Made by a program: the position numbers and the translations under genes
The notes under the pieces: generated by a model
Seen by the model: the letters and a program-made list of their open reading frames with translations, nothing else
What the model was told of the DNA's origin: nothing
The model's database searches: none
Shown: positions 48,258-60,787 of the stretch, in pieces
Layout: each line of letters opens with the position of its first letter
How positions within the stretch are numbered: the first letter of the stretch is position 1
Assembly: GCA_007713455.1 (NCBI GenBank)
Contig: VMRT01000007.1
Location: 372,001 to 436,000, forward strand
Direction of reading: 5' to 3'
Length of the DNA stretch: 64,000 nt
Origin: Pseudomonas sp.
GTDB taxonomy: Bacteria > Pseudomonadota > Gammaproteobacteria > Pseudomonadales > Pseudomonadaceae

Positions 48258-49826
48258 TTACTGCAGCAGGCTGAGAACGGCCTGCGGCAGCTGCTTGGCC
48301 TGGGCCAGGATGGCGGTACCGGCCTGTTGCAAGATCTGGTTTTTACTCAGATTCGCGGTTTCGGCGGCGAAGTCGGTGTCCTGGATACGGCCGCGAGCTG
48401 CAGAAACGTTCTCCGAGATACTCTGTAGGTTGGCGATGGTATTCTCAAACCGATTCTGCACAGCACCAAGTTGAGCTCGCTGCGAGTCGATTGATTGCAG
48501 AGCACCATCGATAATCGAGACAGCATTCTGTGCATTTTCCGCAGTGAGTACATCGAGGCTTTCAACGGTACGCAACGTACCTACCTGCGCACCGGTAACA
48601 GCATCCGCCGCCGCACCCGAAACTGTAAAAACCTGTGCCGAATCGAAGCTAATATTACCCACAGCACGGAATGCTGCATTTGTACTATCAAGCGTTTGCG
48701 CAGCATCGAAAGTACCATCAGCATTCTGGACCTGAAGCTCCATCTCCTCTGCGCCCGCATTCGTAGTTGCATTGGCGGTATGAGTGAAATCCGTAATAAT
48801 GATATTCTCACCTTTATCAGACACGACGTTTAAGTTCCCGTCATTATCTATCGATGCAGTGAGCTTATTTTTCCCAGAATCCGCATTTATCGCATCACGC
48901 AGGCTTTCTAAATCTGCCTTATCGTCACCTGTCGCAGTGATCGTAATATTAGTTTGACTACCTGATTCAGAACCGATTTTAAAGGAAATGCTGTCAGCCA
49001 ATGCCGGCGCATCGTCAGCGGGATCAGCCGATCCAGTTATAGCCGCATCAAAACCCAACCCTAACTTGCCTTCGCCAATTTTCAGAGCTGTCTTAGCTGA
49101 GGCACTGACCCCGGTATCAGAAGAGGACATATTCACTTTGCTGGCAATGGATGCTGCCGAATCATTAGTTGCGACTGTAATGCTCTTTTCGCCAAGGGTA
49201 CCCTTAATATCCAGAGCACCGCCGGTAAACGCGCCTGCAGCTTTCAATGCAGTTGCATCAGCGGCAAGCGTCCCAAGGCCTGTTTGCGTACCACTAGTAC
49301 CCTCAGCGCGATACGCACCCAACTTGTCCGACGAAGCATCTGTCAACGTAACATTGATCGTCTGATTGGCTTGGGAGCCGACCTGAAAAGCAGTGCTGCC
49401 AAAACTGCCGTCCAAAATATTCCTACCGCCGAATGTAGTTGTCTCAGCGATACGAGTCAGCTCAGATTTCAGCTGATTTACCTCATCATTAAGTGCTTTT
49501 CGCTCTGAAGCAGAGTTAGATCCGTTAGCCGACTGAAGCGATAGATCGCGCATGCGCTGCAGGATATTGGTGGACTGCTGGAGCGCACCTTCTGCGGTCT
49601 GCGCAATAGAAATACCATCGTTGGCATTCTTTACTGCAACACCCAAACCGTTAATTTGGCTGGTCAGGCGGTTGGAAATCTGCAGACCAGCGGCGTCGTC
49701 TTTCGCGCTGTTGATGCGGCTACCTGTCGAGAGGCGCTGCATAGAGGTGTTCAAGGCGTTGGAAGAGTTGCTGAGGTTACGCTGGGTATTCAGCGACGCA
49801 ATGTTGGTATTGACGGTAAGAGCCAT
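48258..49826 (-). CDS. fliC: Flagellin
   Basis: The 522-residue filament protein has the conserved N-terminal D0/D1 region ([36 protein letters not shown]) and the conserved C-terminus ending in AVLSLLQ. The centre (about residues 145-430) is variable, acidic and threonine/alanine-rich, and its DNA is clearly AT-richer than that of neighbouring genes. GGAGG eight bases before the ATG at 49826 sets the start. A FliA promoter lies about 100 bases upstream. Confidence 0.95.
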   Translation of the reverse strand: MALTVNTNIASLNTQRNLSNSSNALNTSMQRLSTGSRINSAKDDAAGLQISNRLTSQINGLGVAVKNANDGISIAQTAEGALQQSTNILQRMRDLSLQSANGSNSASERKALNDEVNQLKSELTRIAETTTFGGRNILDGSFGSTAFQVGSQANQTINVTLTDASSDKLGAYRAEGTSGTQTGLGTLAADATALKAAGAFTGGALDIKGTLGEKSITVATNDSAASIASKVNMSSSDTGVSASAKTALKIGEGKLGLGFDAAITGSADPADDAPALADSISFKIGSESGSQTNITITATGDDKADLESLRDAINADSGKNKLTASIDNDGNLNVVSDKGENIIITDFTHTANATTNAGAEEMELQVQNADGTFDAAQTLDSTNAAFRAVGNISFDSAQVFTVSGAAADAVTGAQVGTLRTVESLDVLTAENAQNAVSIIDGALQSIDSQRAQLGAVQNRFENTIANLQSISENVSAARGRIQDTDFAAETANLSKNQILQQAGTAILAQAKQLPQAVLSLLQ

Positions 49827-49925
49827 GGTGTTTGCCTCCAAGGGCGCTAGTTACTTTGGTTGCCTGAGCTTGCGACTCCGGGCCGGCTTGTGCCCAGGCA
49901 CCCATTGAGTTCGCATTCGATTAGC

Positions 49926-49952
49926 TTATCGGCGCCGTTTGGGTTGGCTTTA
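49926..49952 (-). promoter_or_regulatory. Predicted sigma28 (FliA) promoter of fliC
   Basis: On the minus strand TAAAGCCA (49945-49952), exactly 11 bases, then a perfect GCCGATAA (49926-49933). The predicted leader is about 93 bases. Confidence 0.9.
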
Positions 49953-50228
49953 GGGCAGATTCGAACTTTTTCGTGAGCCCGGTACCGCTCCAACACTACG
50001 CCAGCACATCCATACTGCGGACTTGCTTGAATAGCTTTTCGGGTGAAGCGGGGAAAACTTTAGGGGATGGCTGAAGCCGTTTCCCTGACCTGGAGTCAAA
50101 GGGAGCTCGCTCACTGACGGTGAGCTTTGCTGGCGCGTCCCGGCCAAGGCCGCCCCCACAGACTCGGTGAAACATTTGGGGAGCGGGTATGACAGCGAAG
50201 CTCGCTGGGATGAGGCGTTGCTGACGCG
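49953..50228. other. Intergenic region between fliC promoter and ligA
   Basis: No gene is visible. It holds a small hairpin (GCTCAC / GTGAGC near 50108-50124) and, around 50178-50199, a sequence resembling a degenerate Pseudomonas REP element (GGGAGCGGG then AGCGAA). No clear ligA terminator is seen. Confidence 0.45.
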
Positions 50229-52867
<2,639 letters not shown>

Positions 52868-52888
52868 CACCGGGCGCAAGGCCCGGTG
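52868..52888 (-). terminator. Hairpin after zipA
   Basis: CACCGGGC and GCCCGGTG (52868-52875 and 52881-52888) pair perfectly around a five-base loop. On the minus strand TTGTGTGTG follows. It starts 10 bases past the zipA stop. Confidence 0.7.
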
Positions 52889-52898
52889 CAAATATCAC

Positions 52899-53720
52899 TC
52901 AACGCTGCTTGATGGTCATCTGCCGGCGCTCGAACTCGACGATGCGCTGGCGGTAGTGCTCGATGGTCTGGGCGGTGAGAACGCTGCGCTGGTCATCCTT
53001 CAGCTCGCCGTTGAGCTCCTGGGACAGCTTGCGCGCCGCAGCAACCATGACATCGAAGGCCTGCTTGGGATGGCGTGGGCCGGGCAGACCGAGGAAGAAG
53101 CTCACGGCCGGCGTGGTGAAGTGATCGATGTCGTCCAGATCGAAAGTACCAGGCTTGACGGCATTGGCCATGGAGAACAGCACCTCGCCATTGCCGGCCA
53201 TGCTTTCGTGGCGATGGAAGATGTCCATTTCGCCGAAGCGCAGGCCACTCTCGAGAATGTTCTGCAGCAGCGCCGGACCACGGAAACCGTGAGGATCACG
53301 GCAAATGACGTTGATGACGAGTACTTCCTCGACGGGCGCCAGTTCCTTCTGCGGCTGATCTTTCCCTTCCTCGTCATCACCAACAACCGGATCGAGCAGC
53401 GTCGGTACGGGCTCGTCGCTGTTGAGCTGGAGGTCGCCCTGAAAGGGTTCGTTCTGCCGGCGCTTCTTGCCGGACTCGCGCGCGCTCATCGTCGGCATGT
53501 CGCCCTCATCCAGAGAAGGCTCATGATCGCGATTAACCACACGCGCCGGGCCTAGAAGCTCCGGAGAATCGTCGGCATCGGGAAGGTTGGAGAGGCTGCG
53601 GTCCAGCTTGAATTTCAGCTTGCCCTTGCCACCGCGCATGCGACGCCAGCCGTCGAACAGAATGCCGGCAATGACAATGATGCCGATGACGATCAGCCAC
53701 TCGCGCAGACCGATATCCAT
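52899..53720 (-). CDS. zipA: Cell division protein ZipA
   Basis: The 273-residue protein has an N-terminal membrane anchor ([19 protein letters not shown]), a basic then acidic/Pro-rich linker, and a C-terminal FtsZ-binding domain (about residues 133-265; [18 protein letters not shown]). It tethers FtsZ filaments to the membrane at the division site. Its place between smc and ligA is the standard Pseudomonas order. Confidence 0.95.
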   Translation of the reverse strand: MDIGLREWLIVIGIIVIAGILFDGWRRMRGGKGKLKFKLDRSLSNLPDADDSPELLGPARVVNRDHEPSLDEGDMPTMSARESGKKRRQNEPFQGDLQLNSDEPVPTLLDPVVGDDEEGKDQPQKELAPVEEVLVINVICRDPHGFRGPALLQNILESGLRFGEMDIFHRHESMAGNGEVLFSMANAVKPGTFDLDDIDHFTTPAVSFFLGLPGPRHPKQAFDVMVAAARKLSQELNGELKDDQRSVLTAQTIEHYRQRIVEFERRQMTIKQR

Positions 53721-53901
53721 TAATGCTTTAACCTCTGAATTCGATGATAAAGACGCAACGAACAGTCACTTGGGACTGCTTCAAGCGCATCGCAAAAATT
53801 GTGCTCTAAGCTAGCACGACGAACGGTAACTTTGCACCGTGCGGTAGTTCTCTTTTTATAGCGTTCCTTGTATCAAAAATGCTCAAACACGCGGCTTAAT
53901 C

Positions 53902-56900
53902 CTAGGCTTCGGCGAGTGCAACGGCCTGTTCGACGTCGACCGTCACCAGGCGTGAGCAGCCCGGCTCGTGCATGGTCACACCCATTAGCTGATCGGCCAT
54001 TTCCATGGCGATCTTGTTGTGGGTGATGTAGATGAATTGCACTTTCTCCGACATCTCCTTCACCAAGCGCGCGTATCGACCGACGTTCGCATCATCCAGC
54101 GGTGCGTCAACTTCATCGAGCATGCAGAACGGCGCGGGGTTGAGCTGGAAGATGGCAAAAACCAGCGCCAACGCCGTCAACGCCTTTTCGCCACCGGAAA
54201 GCAGGTGAATGGTGCTGTTCTTCTTTCCGGGCGGGCGCGCCATGATCGCCACCCCGGTATCGAGTAAATCTTCTCCGGTAAGTTCCAGATAGGCATTGCC
54301 GCCGCCGAACACTTTCGGGAAAAGCGCCTGCAGGCCACCGTTGATCTGATCGAAGGTCTCCTTGAAGCGGTTGCGAGTCTCCAGGTCGATCTTGCGGATG
54401 ACGTTTTCCAGCGTATCCAGCGCCTCGACCAGATCATCGTTCTGCGCATCGAGGTAACGTTTGCGCTCCGATTGCTGCTGGTACTCATCGATCGCCGCGA
54501 GGTTGATCGGGCCCAGGCGCTGAATGCGCTGACCAAGGCGCTCCAGCTCCGCCTCCCAACTCGGCTCGTCTGCATTGGCAGGGAGTGTGCCAAGCACGCC
54601 ATGCAGATCGTAGCCGTCCTCCTGCAGCTGGTCCTGCAACGCCTTGCGGCGGACGCTCAGCCCTTGCCAATCCAGCCTTTGCTGCTCCAGCTGGCCACGT
54701 AGCAGCTGCGCTTGCTGCTCGGCCTGAGTGCGGCGTTTTTCGGCATCACGCAGCTCGCGGTCGGCGTCTTCCAGGGCCAGTCGCGCATGCTTGAGTTCGT
54801 CTTCGACACCCATGCGCCGCTCCAGCAGCTCTTCGAGCTTCATGCGCAGTTCTTCCAGCGGTGCCTCGCCCTCCTCCAGGTTCAGCGTCAGCTGCTCGCG
54901 GCGCTCGATGGCACGTTCGAACTGTTGCTCCAATCGCTCCAGCGCCTGCCGGGTGGACTCGTGCTGCGCCTTGAGTGAACCGACCCGCAACGCCAGCTGA
55001 TGCGCCTGGTCCTTGTGCTGACGGGCATCCTGGCGAATGCGATCGAGCCGCTCGCGAATGCCGTCGCGACTGGCCAGCAATGTCTCGCGCTGCTCGGTGT
55101 CATGGGCCATCGCATCCAGCGCGTCCTGTAGTTGCAGACGCGCCTCGCCGAGCTGTTCGGTCTCGATCTCGCGCTGTTCGCTCTGCTCGGAAAGCTCTTC
55201 ATCCAGACGCTGGCGGCGCAGCGACAACTGCTCGAGGCGCGCTTGCCCGGCAGATAGCTGTGCCTTGAGATCGCTATGGCTGCGAGCTTCCTCCTGCTGC
55301 CGACGACGCTGCTGCTCGCGCTCTTCTTCGAGACGGGCCTGATCGCTACGCAACTCAGCGATGCGCTCTTCAACTGCCGCCAAGGCGGTTTCACGCTCTT
55401 CGCGCTCTGCCTGTAACCGCTCCAGTTCCTGCCCGCGGGCGAGCACACCGGATTCGGCCTCGCTGGCGCGCCGCACCCGCAGAAAATGCCGACCGACCCA
55501 GTAGCCGTCGCGGCTTACCAGGCTTTCGCCATCGTTGAGACCCGAGCGCGCGGCCAGCGCCTGCTCCAGCGAATCGACCGGACGCACGTTGCCCAGCCAG
55601 GGCGACAGATCCAGAGCGGACTCGACCAGATCGAGCAAGCTACCAGCGCGGCGCGCACCGCCATTTGCAGGACTGACCAGCCGCAGGTCGCCCTGCTCGA
55701 AGCCCTCGAACTCGATCGCCGCAAAATCATCCAGCAGCACGGCATGCAGATCGGCGCCCAGCACGGTTTCCACCGCCACTTCCCAACCGGGCTCGACACG
55801 CAGCCCTTCGGCGAGGCGCGGGCGCTTTTCCAACCCTTGCTCACGCAGCCACTCGCCGACGCCTTTGCCGGGATCCATCGCCGCCTGCTGCAGCGCCTCC
55901 AGCGAGGCGATGCGGCCATTCAGACGCTGCAGATCACCCTGCGCCTGCTGCTGCGTCTGGGTCGCCTGCTGCAACGCTTCACGCAATTGCTCCAGGCGTT
56001 CATTGAGCGCATCGCCGGCCGCGGCGAGCGCTTCGAGATCGAGCTCACTGGCGGCAAGCTGCTCGCCCAGCTCGAGAATCGCCACATCCTCAGGATCGGT
56101 AGACAGCAGCGCACGTTCGTCATCCAGCCGACGTTGACGTTCGGCCAGCCGCTCCAGACTCTGCTCCAGCTGCTGGATGCGCGACTGCTGGACCTCAGCC
56201 ACGCGGCGTGGCTCAGCGCTCAGCTGATTGAAGCGTTCCCACTGTTCCTGCCAGCCCTGCATGGCCGACTCCGCCTCTTCCAGCTGGACGGCAGATTCCT
56301 CCGCGGCGGCGCCGGAGAGCTCCTGCTCAGGCTCGAGCATCGCCAATTCCTCGCCGAGCGTGGCCAGCAGCGTGCGGTCGTGACCGAGGTGTGATTCGGT
56401 CTCCAGACGCGCCTGCTCCGCCTCGCGCAGATCGTCCTGCAACTGACGCAGGCGCTGCTGGCCGTGCTGGATGCTTTGCTCGACCCGGGCGATATCGCCG
56501 CCAACCGAATAGAAGCGACCCTGCACCTGGTTGAAGCGCTCGGACAGTTCGTGGTGGCCGTCACGCAGGCGTTCGATGCTCGCATCGGCGTTGCGCTGCT
56601 CGGCGACCAGCGCTTCGAAGGCGACTTCCTGATCGCCGATGACCTGCTCGCGCTGGCCGACCTGCTCGTTCAAGGCCTGCCAGCGCAGTGCCGACAGCTG
56701 CGCCTTGAGCTGACGCTCTTCGGCCTTGTATTCCTGATACTTCTCCGCCGACTGCGCCTGACGGTGCAGACGTTCGAGCTGGCGTTCCAGCTCTTCGCGC
56801 AGGTCGGTCAGGCGAGCCAGGTTCTCGTGGGTGCGACGAATGCGGTTCTCGGTTTCGCGCCGGCGCTCCTTGTATTTGGAGATACCCGCCGCTTCCTCGA

Positions 56901-57390
56901 TGAAATTACGCAGGTCCTCGGGCTTGGCCTCGATCAGCTTGGAGATCATGCCCTGCTCGATGATCGAGTAGCTGCGCGGCCCGAGTCCGGTGCCGAGGAA
57001 AATGTCAGTGATGTCGCGGCGCCGGCACTTCACGCCGTTAAGGAAGTAGGTGTTCTGCGAGTCGCGGGTGACGCGGCGGCGGATGGAGATTTCGGCGAAT
57101 GCCGCGTACTCGCCGGTCAGCGTGCCATCGGAGTTATCGAAGATCAGCTCGATGCTCGCCTGGGTCACCGGCTTGCGCGTGTTCGAGCCATTGAAGATGA
57201 CGTCCGTCATCGACTCGCCACGCAGGTTCTTCGCCGAGCTTTCGCCCATCACCCAGCGCACCGCGTCGATTATGTTGGATTTGCCGCAGCCGTTAGGCCC
57301 GACCACTGCCGCCATGTTGCTCGGAAAGCTGACCGTGGTGGGATCGACGAAGGATTTGAAGCCGGCGAGCTTGATGCTTTTCAGTCGCAT
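53902..57390 (-). CDS. smc: Chromosome condensation ATPase SMC
   Basis: The 1162-residue protein has an N-terminal Walker A (GPNGCGKSN), two long coiled-coil arms rich in Glu/Gln/Arg/Leu, a central hinge (about residues 500-640) and a C-terminal ABC signature (LLSGGEKALTALAL) with Walker B (FCMLDEVDAPLDD). It organises and segregates the chromosome with ScpA/ScpB. The 181-base gap to zipA leaves room for a separate zipA promoter. Confidence 0.96.
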   Translation of the reverse strand: MRLKSIKLAGFKSFVDPTTVSFPSNMAAVVGPNGCGKSNIIDAVRWVMGESSAKNLRGESMTDVIFNGSNTRKPVTQASIELIFDNSDGTLTGEYAAFAEISIRRRVTRDSQNTYFLNGVKCRRRDITDIFLGTGLGPRSYSIIEQGMISKLIEAKPEDLRNFIEEAAGISKYKERRRETENRIRRTHENLARLTDLREELERQLERLHRQAQSAEKYQEYKAEERQLKAQLSALRWQALNEQVGQREQVIGDQEVAFEALVAEQRNADASIERLRDGHHELSERFNQVQGRFYSVGGDIARVEQSIQHGQQRLRQLQDDLREAEQARLETESHLGHDRTLLATLGEELAMLEPEQELSGAAAEESAVQLEEAESAMQGWQEQWERFNQLSAEPRRVAEVQQSRIQQLEQSLERLAERQRRLDDERALLSTDPEDVAILELGEQLAASELDLEALAAAGDALNERLEQLREALQQATQTQQQAQGDLQRLNGRIASLEALQQAAMDPGKGVGEWLREQGLEKRPRLAEGLRVEPGWEVAVETVLGADLHAVLLDDFAAIEFEGFEQGDLRLVSPANGGARRAGSLLDLVESALDLSPWLGNVRPVDSLEQALAARSGLNDGESLVSRDGYWVGRHFLRVRRASEAESGVLARGQELERLQAEREERETALAAVEERIAELRSDQARLEEEREQQRRRQQEEARSHSDLKAQLSAGQARLEQLSLRRQRLDEELSEQSEQREIETEQLGEARLQLQDALDAMAHDTEQRETLLASRDGIRERLDRIRQDARQHKDQAHQLALRVGSLKAQHESTRQALERLEQQFERAIERREQLTLNLEEGEAPLEELRMKLEELLERRMGVEDELKHARLALEDADRELRDAEKRRTQAEQQAQLLRGQLEQQRLDWQGLSVRRKALQDQLQEDGYDLHGVLGTLPANADEPSWEAELERLGQRIQRLGPINLAAIDEYQQQSERKRYLDAQNDDLVEALDTLENVIRKIDLETRNRFKETFDQINGGLQALFPKVFGGGNAYLELTGEDLLDTGVAIMARPPGKKNSTIHLLSGGEKALTALALVFAIFQLNPAPFCMLDEVDAPLDDANVGRYARLVKEMSEKVQFIYITHNKIAMEMADQLMGVTMHEPGCSRLVTVDVEQAVALAEA

Positions 57391-57596
57391 GCGGCCTATC
57401 CGTGGCAGTCAGCGTTGGAACGAACAAGCGGGGTCGCCGTGAACATCGGAAATCCTGGCATCGAATGGGTACTGGCAAGAAGCCAGGGAGTTTATCACGC
57501 AGCCTGGCTCCGCTCGCAGCGTGGCTGCGCACAGAACGGTGTGGCAGGTGAAGGCATCGGAACTGCAAACGGCGCTCGGGCTGGAAAGACGATTCG

Positions 57597-58592
57597 TCAG
57601 CCGCCCGTCATGCTCATGAAGCGCACCACCTGAACCTGCTCATCAGTGCGGAAGTGATGTTTCTCCGGCTTGAGTTGCAGTGCGTCCACCAGCGCATTGC
57701 GCAGGCGTTCGCCATCGCCCGGATGCCGGCGCATCAGGCTTTTCAGATCCAGCGCGCCCTCGTGGCCGAGGCATAGCACCAGCTTGCCTTCGGCAGTCAC
57801 GCGGACGCGGTTGCAACTGCCGCAGAAGTTGTTGCTGTGGGGCGAAATGAAGCCGACCTGTGTTTCGCTGCCCGCTACCTGCCAGTAGCGCGACGGGCCG
57901 CCGGTAGCGTGACTGCTGCGCACCAGGGTGTGCCGCGCCTCGATCCGCTCGCGCACCTCGTCGCTGGAACAGAAGGTGATCTGGCGTTGATGACTGGACA
58001 CGCTGCCCAGCGGCATCTCCTCGATGAAGCTGATATCCAGGCCGCGCTCGATGGCGAACTCCACCAGATCGAGAATCTCGTCGTCGTTGCGCCCCTTCTG
58101 CACCACGCTGTTGAGCTTGATCCGCTTGAAGCCAGCAGCGCGTGCCGCCTCGATGCCTGCCAGTACCTGATCGAGGCGGTCACGGCGGGTCAGTTCGGCG
58201 AAGCGGTCGCGCTTGAGCGAGTCGAGGCTGATGTTCAGGCGCTTCACGCCGGCATCACGCAGCGCCGGCGCCAGACTTGGCAACTGTGAACCGTTGGTGG
58301 TGATGGCCAGGTCTTCGAGCTCGCTGCGCGCGCCCAGTTGCGCCAGCAGGCCGGTCAGACCCTTGCGCACCAACGGCTCACCGCCGGTCACGCGAATGCG
58401 TTTGACACCGAGACTGATGAAGGCATCGGCCACGGCATAGAGCTCTTCGAGGGTAAGTATCTGCGCGCGGGGAGCGAAGACCATGTCTTCGCTCATGCAG
58501 TAGGTGCAGCGAAAATCGCAGCGATCGGTTACCGATAACCTCAGGTAGGTGATGCGCCGGCCGAACGGGTCGACCAACTGGGAATCGGGCAT
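57597..58592 (-). CDS. moaA: GTP 3',8-cyclase MoaA
   Basis: The 331-residue radical SAM enzyme starts molybdenum cofactor synthesis. The SAM cluster is C25-x3-C29-x2-C32 (DRCDFRCTYC). A second C-terminal cluster is in CGSCNRVRV and the following C of LVLCLG. The required GG C-terminus (MSMTGG) is present. GGAG six bases before the ATG at 58592 supports it over 58604. Confidence 0.96.
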   Translation of the reverse strand: MPDSQLVDPFGRRITYLRLSVTDRCDFRCTYCMSEDMVFAPRAQILTLEELYAVADAFISLGVKRIRVTGGEPLVRKGLTGLLAQLGARSELEDLAITTNGSQLPSLAPALRDAGVKRLNISLDSLKRDRFAELTRRDRLDQVLAGIEAARAAGFKRIKLNSVVQKGRNDDEILDLVEFAIERGLDISFIEEMPLGSVSSHQRQITFCSSDEVRERIEARHTLVRSSHATGGPSRYWQVAGSETQVGFISPHSNNFCGSCNRVRVTAEGKLVLCLGHEGALDLKSLMRRHPGDGERLRNALVDALQLKPEKHHFRTDEQVQVVRFMSMTGG

Positions 58593-58781
58593 GGAACTCT
58601 CCAACTGCTGGCTGCGCCTGTGTTCAGACTATGCGCTAAGCGCGAATCAGGCAAAGTGACGTTACCAACGGCGAGCGGTCCGCGCCACCGCCGGGCATGC
58701 AGCATCACGGTCGCAATGCTTTAATGAGCCGCTTTGGCAGGCGACCCGCTGACCTGCAACCCATGCGAGAGACCACAGCGA

Positions 58782-59633
58782 ATGGATAACGACTCCTTGA
58801 AAGCGATGAGCTGGCGCGAACGGCTATACGTCATCATCTTTTTCACCAATACCCCAGCGGGAAAACGCTTCGATACCTGGCTGCTCGTGATCATCCTCGC
58901 CAGTCTGGTCGTGGTGATGTTCGACAGCATCGCCTCCTTCAATGAGCGCCACGGGGAGCTGCTGACCACTCTGGAATGGGGATTCACCACGATATTCGCC
59001 CTGGAATACCTGGTGCGCATCTACACCCACCCCGAGCCACGCAAATACATCTTCAGCTTTTACGGCGCGGTCGACCTGCTCTCGATCCTGCCGGCTTTCA
59101 TCGCGTTGCTGTTGCCCGATGCGCAATACCTGCTGGTGGTACGCATCGTCCGCATGTTGCGGATATTCCGTGTGCTGAAGCTCACGCCGTATCTGAGCCA
59201 GGCGAACTTCCTGCTGGTGGCGCTGCAGGGCAGCCGGCAGAAGATCATCGTCTTCCTCGTCAGCGTAACCACCCTGATCATCGTTTACGGCACGCTGATG
59301 TATGTGATCGAAGGGCCAAGCAATGGCTTCACCAGCATTCCGATAAGCATCTACTGGGCGGTGGTCACACTGACCACGGTCGGCTTCGGCGATATCGTTC
59401 CGCATACGCCGCTGGGCAAGGCGCTGGCGACGATGGTGATGATCACTGGTTATTCGATCATCGCCGTGCCGACCGGCATCTTCACCGCCGAGCTGGCGAA
59501 TGCCATGCGCCAGGACAGCCTGCGCCACAGCTGCCCGACCTGCGACAAGCTCACCCATGAGCCCAATGCGGCCTTCTGCAGTCGCTGCGGCAGCCAGCTG
59601 TTCGAGCGACGCGAAGGCGAGGCGCGCGACTGA
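58782..59633 (+). CDS. Voltage-gated-type potassium channel with zinc ribbon
   Basis: The 283-residue ion transporter has six helices. An arginine-rich S4 is visible at about residues 121-136 (RIVRMLRIFRVLKL) and the K+ selectivity filter TVGFGD at 199-204. The short C-terminal tail has a zinc-ribbon-like CPTC ... CSRCG pattern (C251, C254, C266, C269). The channel would sit in the inner membrane. Family biology (K+ selectivity) is sound; gating is inferred. The ATG at 58782 fits relatives better than the in-frame codon at 58734. Confidence 0.88.
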   Translation: MDNDSLKAMSWRERLYVIIFFTNTPAGKRFDTWLLVIILASLVVVMFDSIASFNERHGELLTTLEWGFTTIFALEYLVRIYTHPEPRKYIFSFYGAVDLLSILPAFIALLLPDAQYLLVVRIVRMLRIFRVLKLTPYLSQANFLLVALQGSRQKIIVFLVSVTTLIIVYGTLMYVIEGPSNGFTSIPISIYWAVVTLTTVGFGDIVPHTPLGKALATMVMITGYSIIAVPTGIFTAELANAMRQDSLRHSCPTCDKLTHEPNAAFCSRCGSQLFERREGEARD

Positions 59634-59754
59634 CACGAGCCAACCGTCGCGCGGGCTGGGTTGCCGACCCGCTGCATCGCCAACGGCATGGCGAACTGCC
59701 CTGAAGCAGGGCTGTCACATCCTCTGACTCGCGTCAGGCAGGATGGAGACCGGC

Positions 59755-60168
59755 ATGCCCTTGCTCAAACTGCTGCACTTCGCTGCCCTGCTCTGCTGGT
59801 GCGGCTCGCTGCTTTATCTCCCGGCGCTGATCGCGGCGGGCACCAAGCGTAGCGATCAGCTCTTCTACCGTGACCATGCACACCTCACCCGCATGGTCTT
59901 CACCCTCATCAGCACCCCGGCTGCGCTGCTGGCGATCGGCTCCGGCACGGCGCTGTTCCTGCGCGACGGCACGCTGGCAGGCTGGCTGATCATGAAGCTC
60001 ACGGTGGTGACGGCGATGGCGCTCTGTCATGCGCTGTGCGGCGTTCTCGTCCTGCGCATCGAACGCGAGCCGGAGCGTGGCGTCACATACCAGTGCATCA
60101 CCTTGGGCGTGATGGTGCCCGTGCTGATCGCCCTGACTCTGTGGCTGGTGCTGGCCAAGCCCTTCTGA
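59755..60168 (+). CDS. CopD family membrane protein
   Basis: The 137-residue protein has four membrane helices and a CopD/HemJ-like pattern (LLHFAALLCWCGSLLYLPAL; conserved His in the second helix region). It lies immediately before the cytochrome oxidase genes, so a role in haem or copper supply for the oxidase is plausible but not proved. GGAG six bases before the ATG at 59755 sets the start. Confidence 0.75.
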   Translation: MPLLKLLHFAALLCWCGSLLYLPALIAAGTKRSDQLFYRDHAHLTRMVFTLISTPAALLAIGSGTALFLRDGTLAGWLIMKLTVVTAMALCHALCGVLVLRIEREPERGVTYQCITLGVMVPVLIALTLWLVLAKPF

Positions 60169-60289
60169 CCTCAAGGAACGACCGCCTCGCATGACCGACT
60201 CTCCGGCCCGATTCGTATACCCTCAGCGCCATTGCGCGGCGCAGCCCGGCAGGTCGCCAGGAGACGACTCGATCCGTCGCGACTCGCGC

Positions 60290-60766
60290 TTACGGCCCAT
60301 CACCTTCAATGTCCACACCAACCGCGTGCTCGTAGACCAGGCGCCCGCCGAGAAAGGCCGCCAGCGAGATCAGTACGGCGGTCAGCAGCGACAGGTAGAG
60401 ACCCCACATAGCGTCACCGTCACCGCGATCCATGCCCTGGTAGCGCAACAGCCAGTTCAGCGAGGCCAGGGAAAGCATCATCACCGCCAGGATCGCATGG
60501 CACCACGCGGTCACCTTGCGGCGAATCTGCTGCACGGTGACCAGATCAATCACGCCGGCGACGCTGGCGATCCAGCCGCCGATCGCACCCACGCCGGAAA
60601 GCCAGAGGCCGGCACGCCACCAGAATTCGTCAAGCGTCCACAGGTAGGCGAGATCCGCCGGCACCAGGCCGATCAACGCCGCGACGGGGAAGTGAATCAT
60701 CATCGGGTGCAGCGGATGGCCGGCAATGGCGGCGTTACTGTTGATCGACTCGCGTTCTGTGGCCAT
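60290..60766 (-). CDS. DUF2231 domain-containing membrane protein
   Basis: The 158-residue protein has four membrane helices and the DUF2231 start AGHPLHPMMIHFPVA, rich in histidines. The family is often linked with haem or electron-transport genes, and this copy lies divergently beside coxB. GGGAGG before the ATG supports the start. Function unknown. Confidence 0.85.
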   Translation of the reverse strand: MATERESINSNAAIAGHPLHPMMIHFPVAALIGLVPADLAYLWTLDEFWWRAGLWLSGVGAIGGWIASVAGVIDLVTVQQIRRKVTAWCHAILAVMMLSLASLNWLLRYQGMDRGDGDAMWGLYLSLLTAVLISLAAFLGGRLVYEHAVGVDIEGDGP

Positions 60767-60787
60767 CCGGCCCTCCCAGGCACTGAA

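Noticed and set aside
54472..56394. Long plus-strand frames opposite the SMC coiled coil
   Set aside because: They arise from the repetitive Glu/Gln/Leu codons of the coiled coil on the other strand.
60191..60787. Upstream extension of the coxB frame
   Set aside because: It overlaps the opposite-strand DUF2231 gene and would destroy the lipoprotein signal; the GTG at 60788 is preferred.
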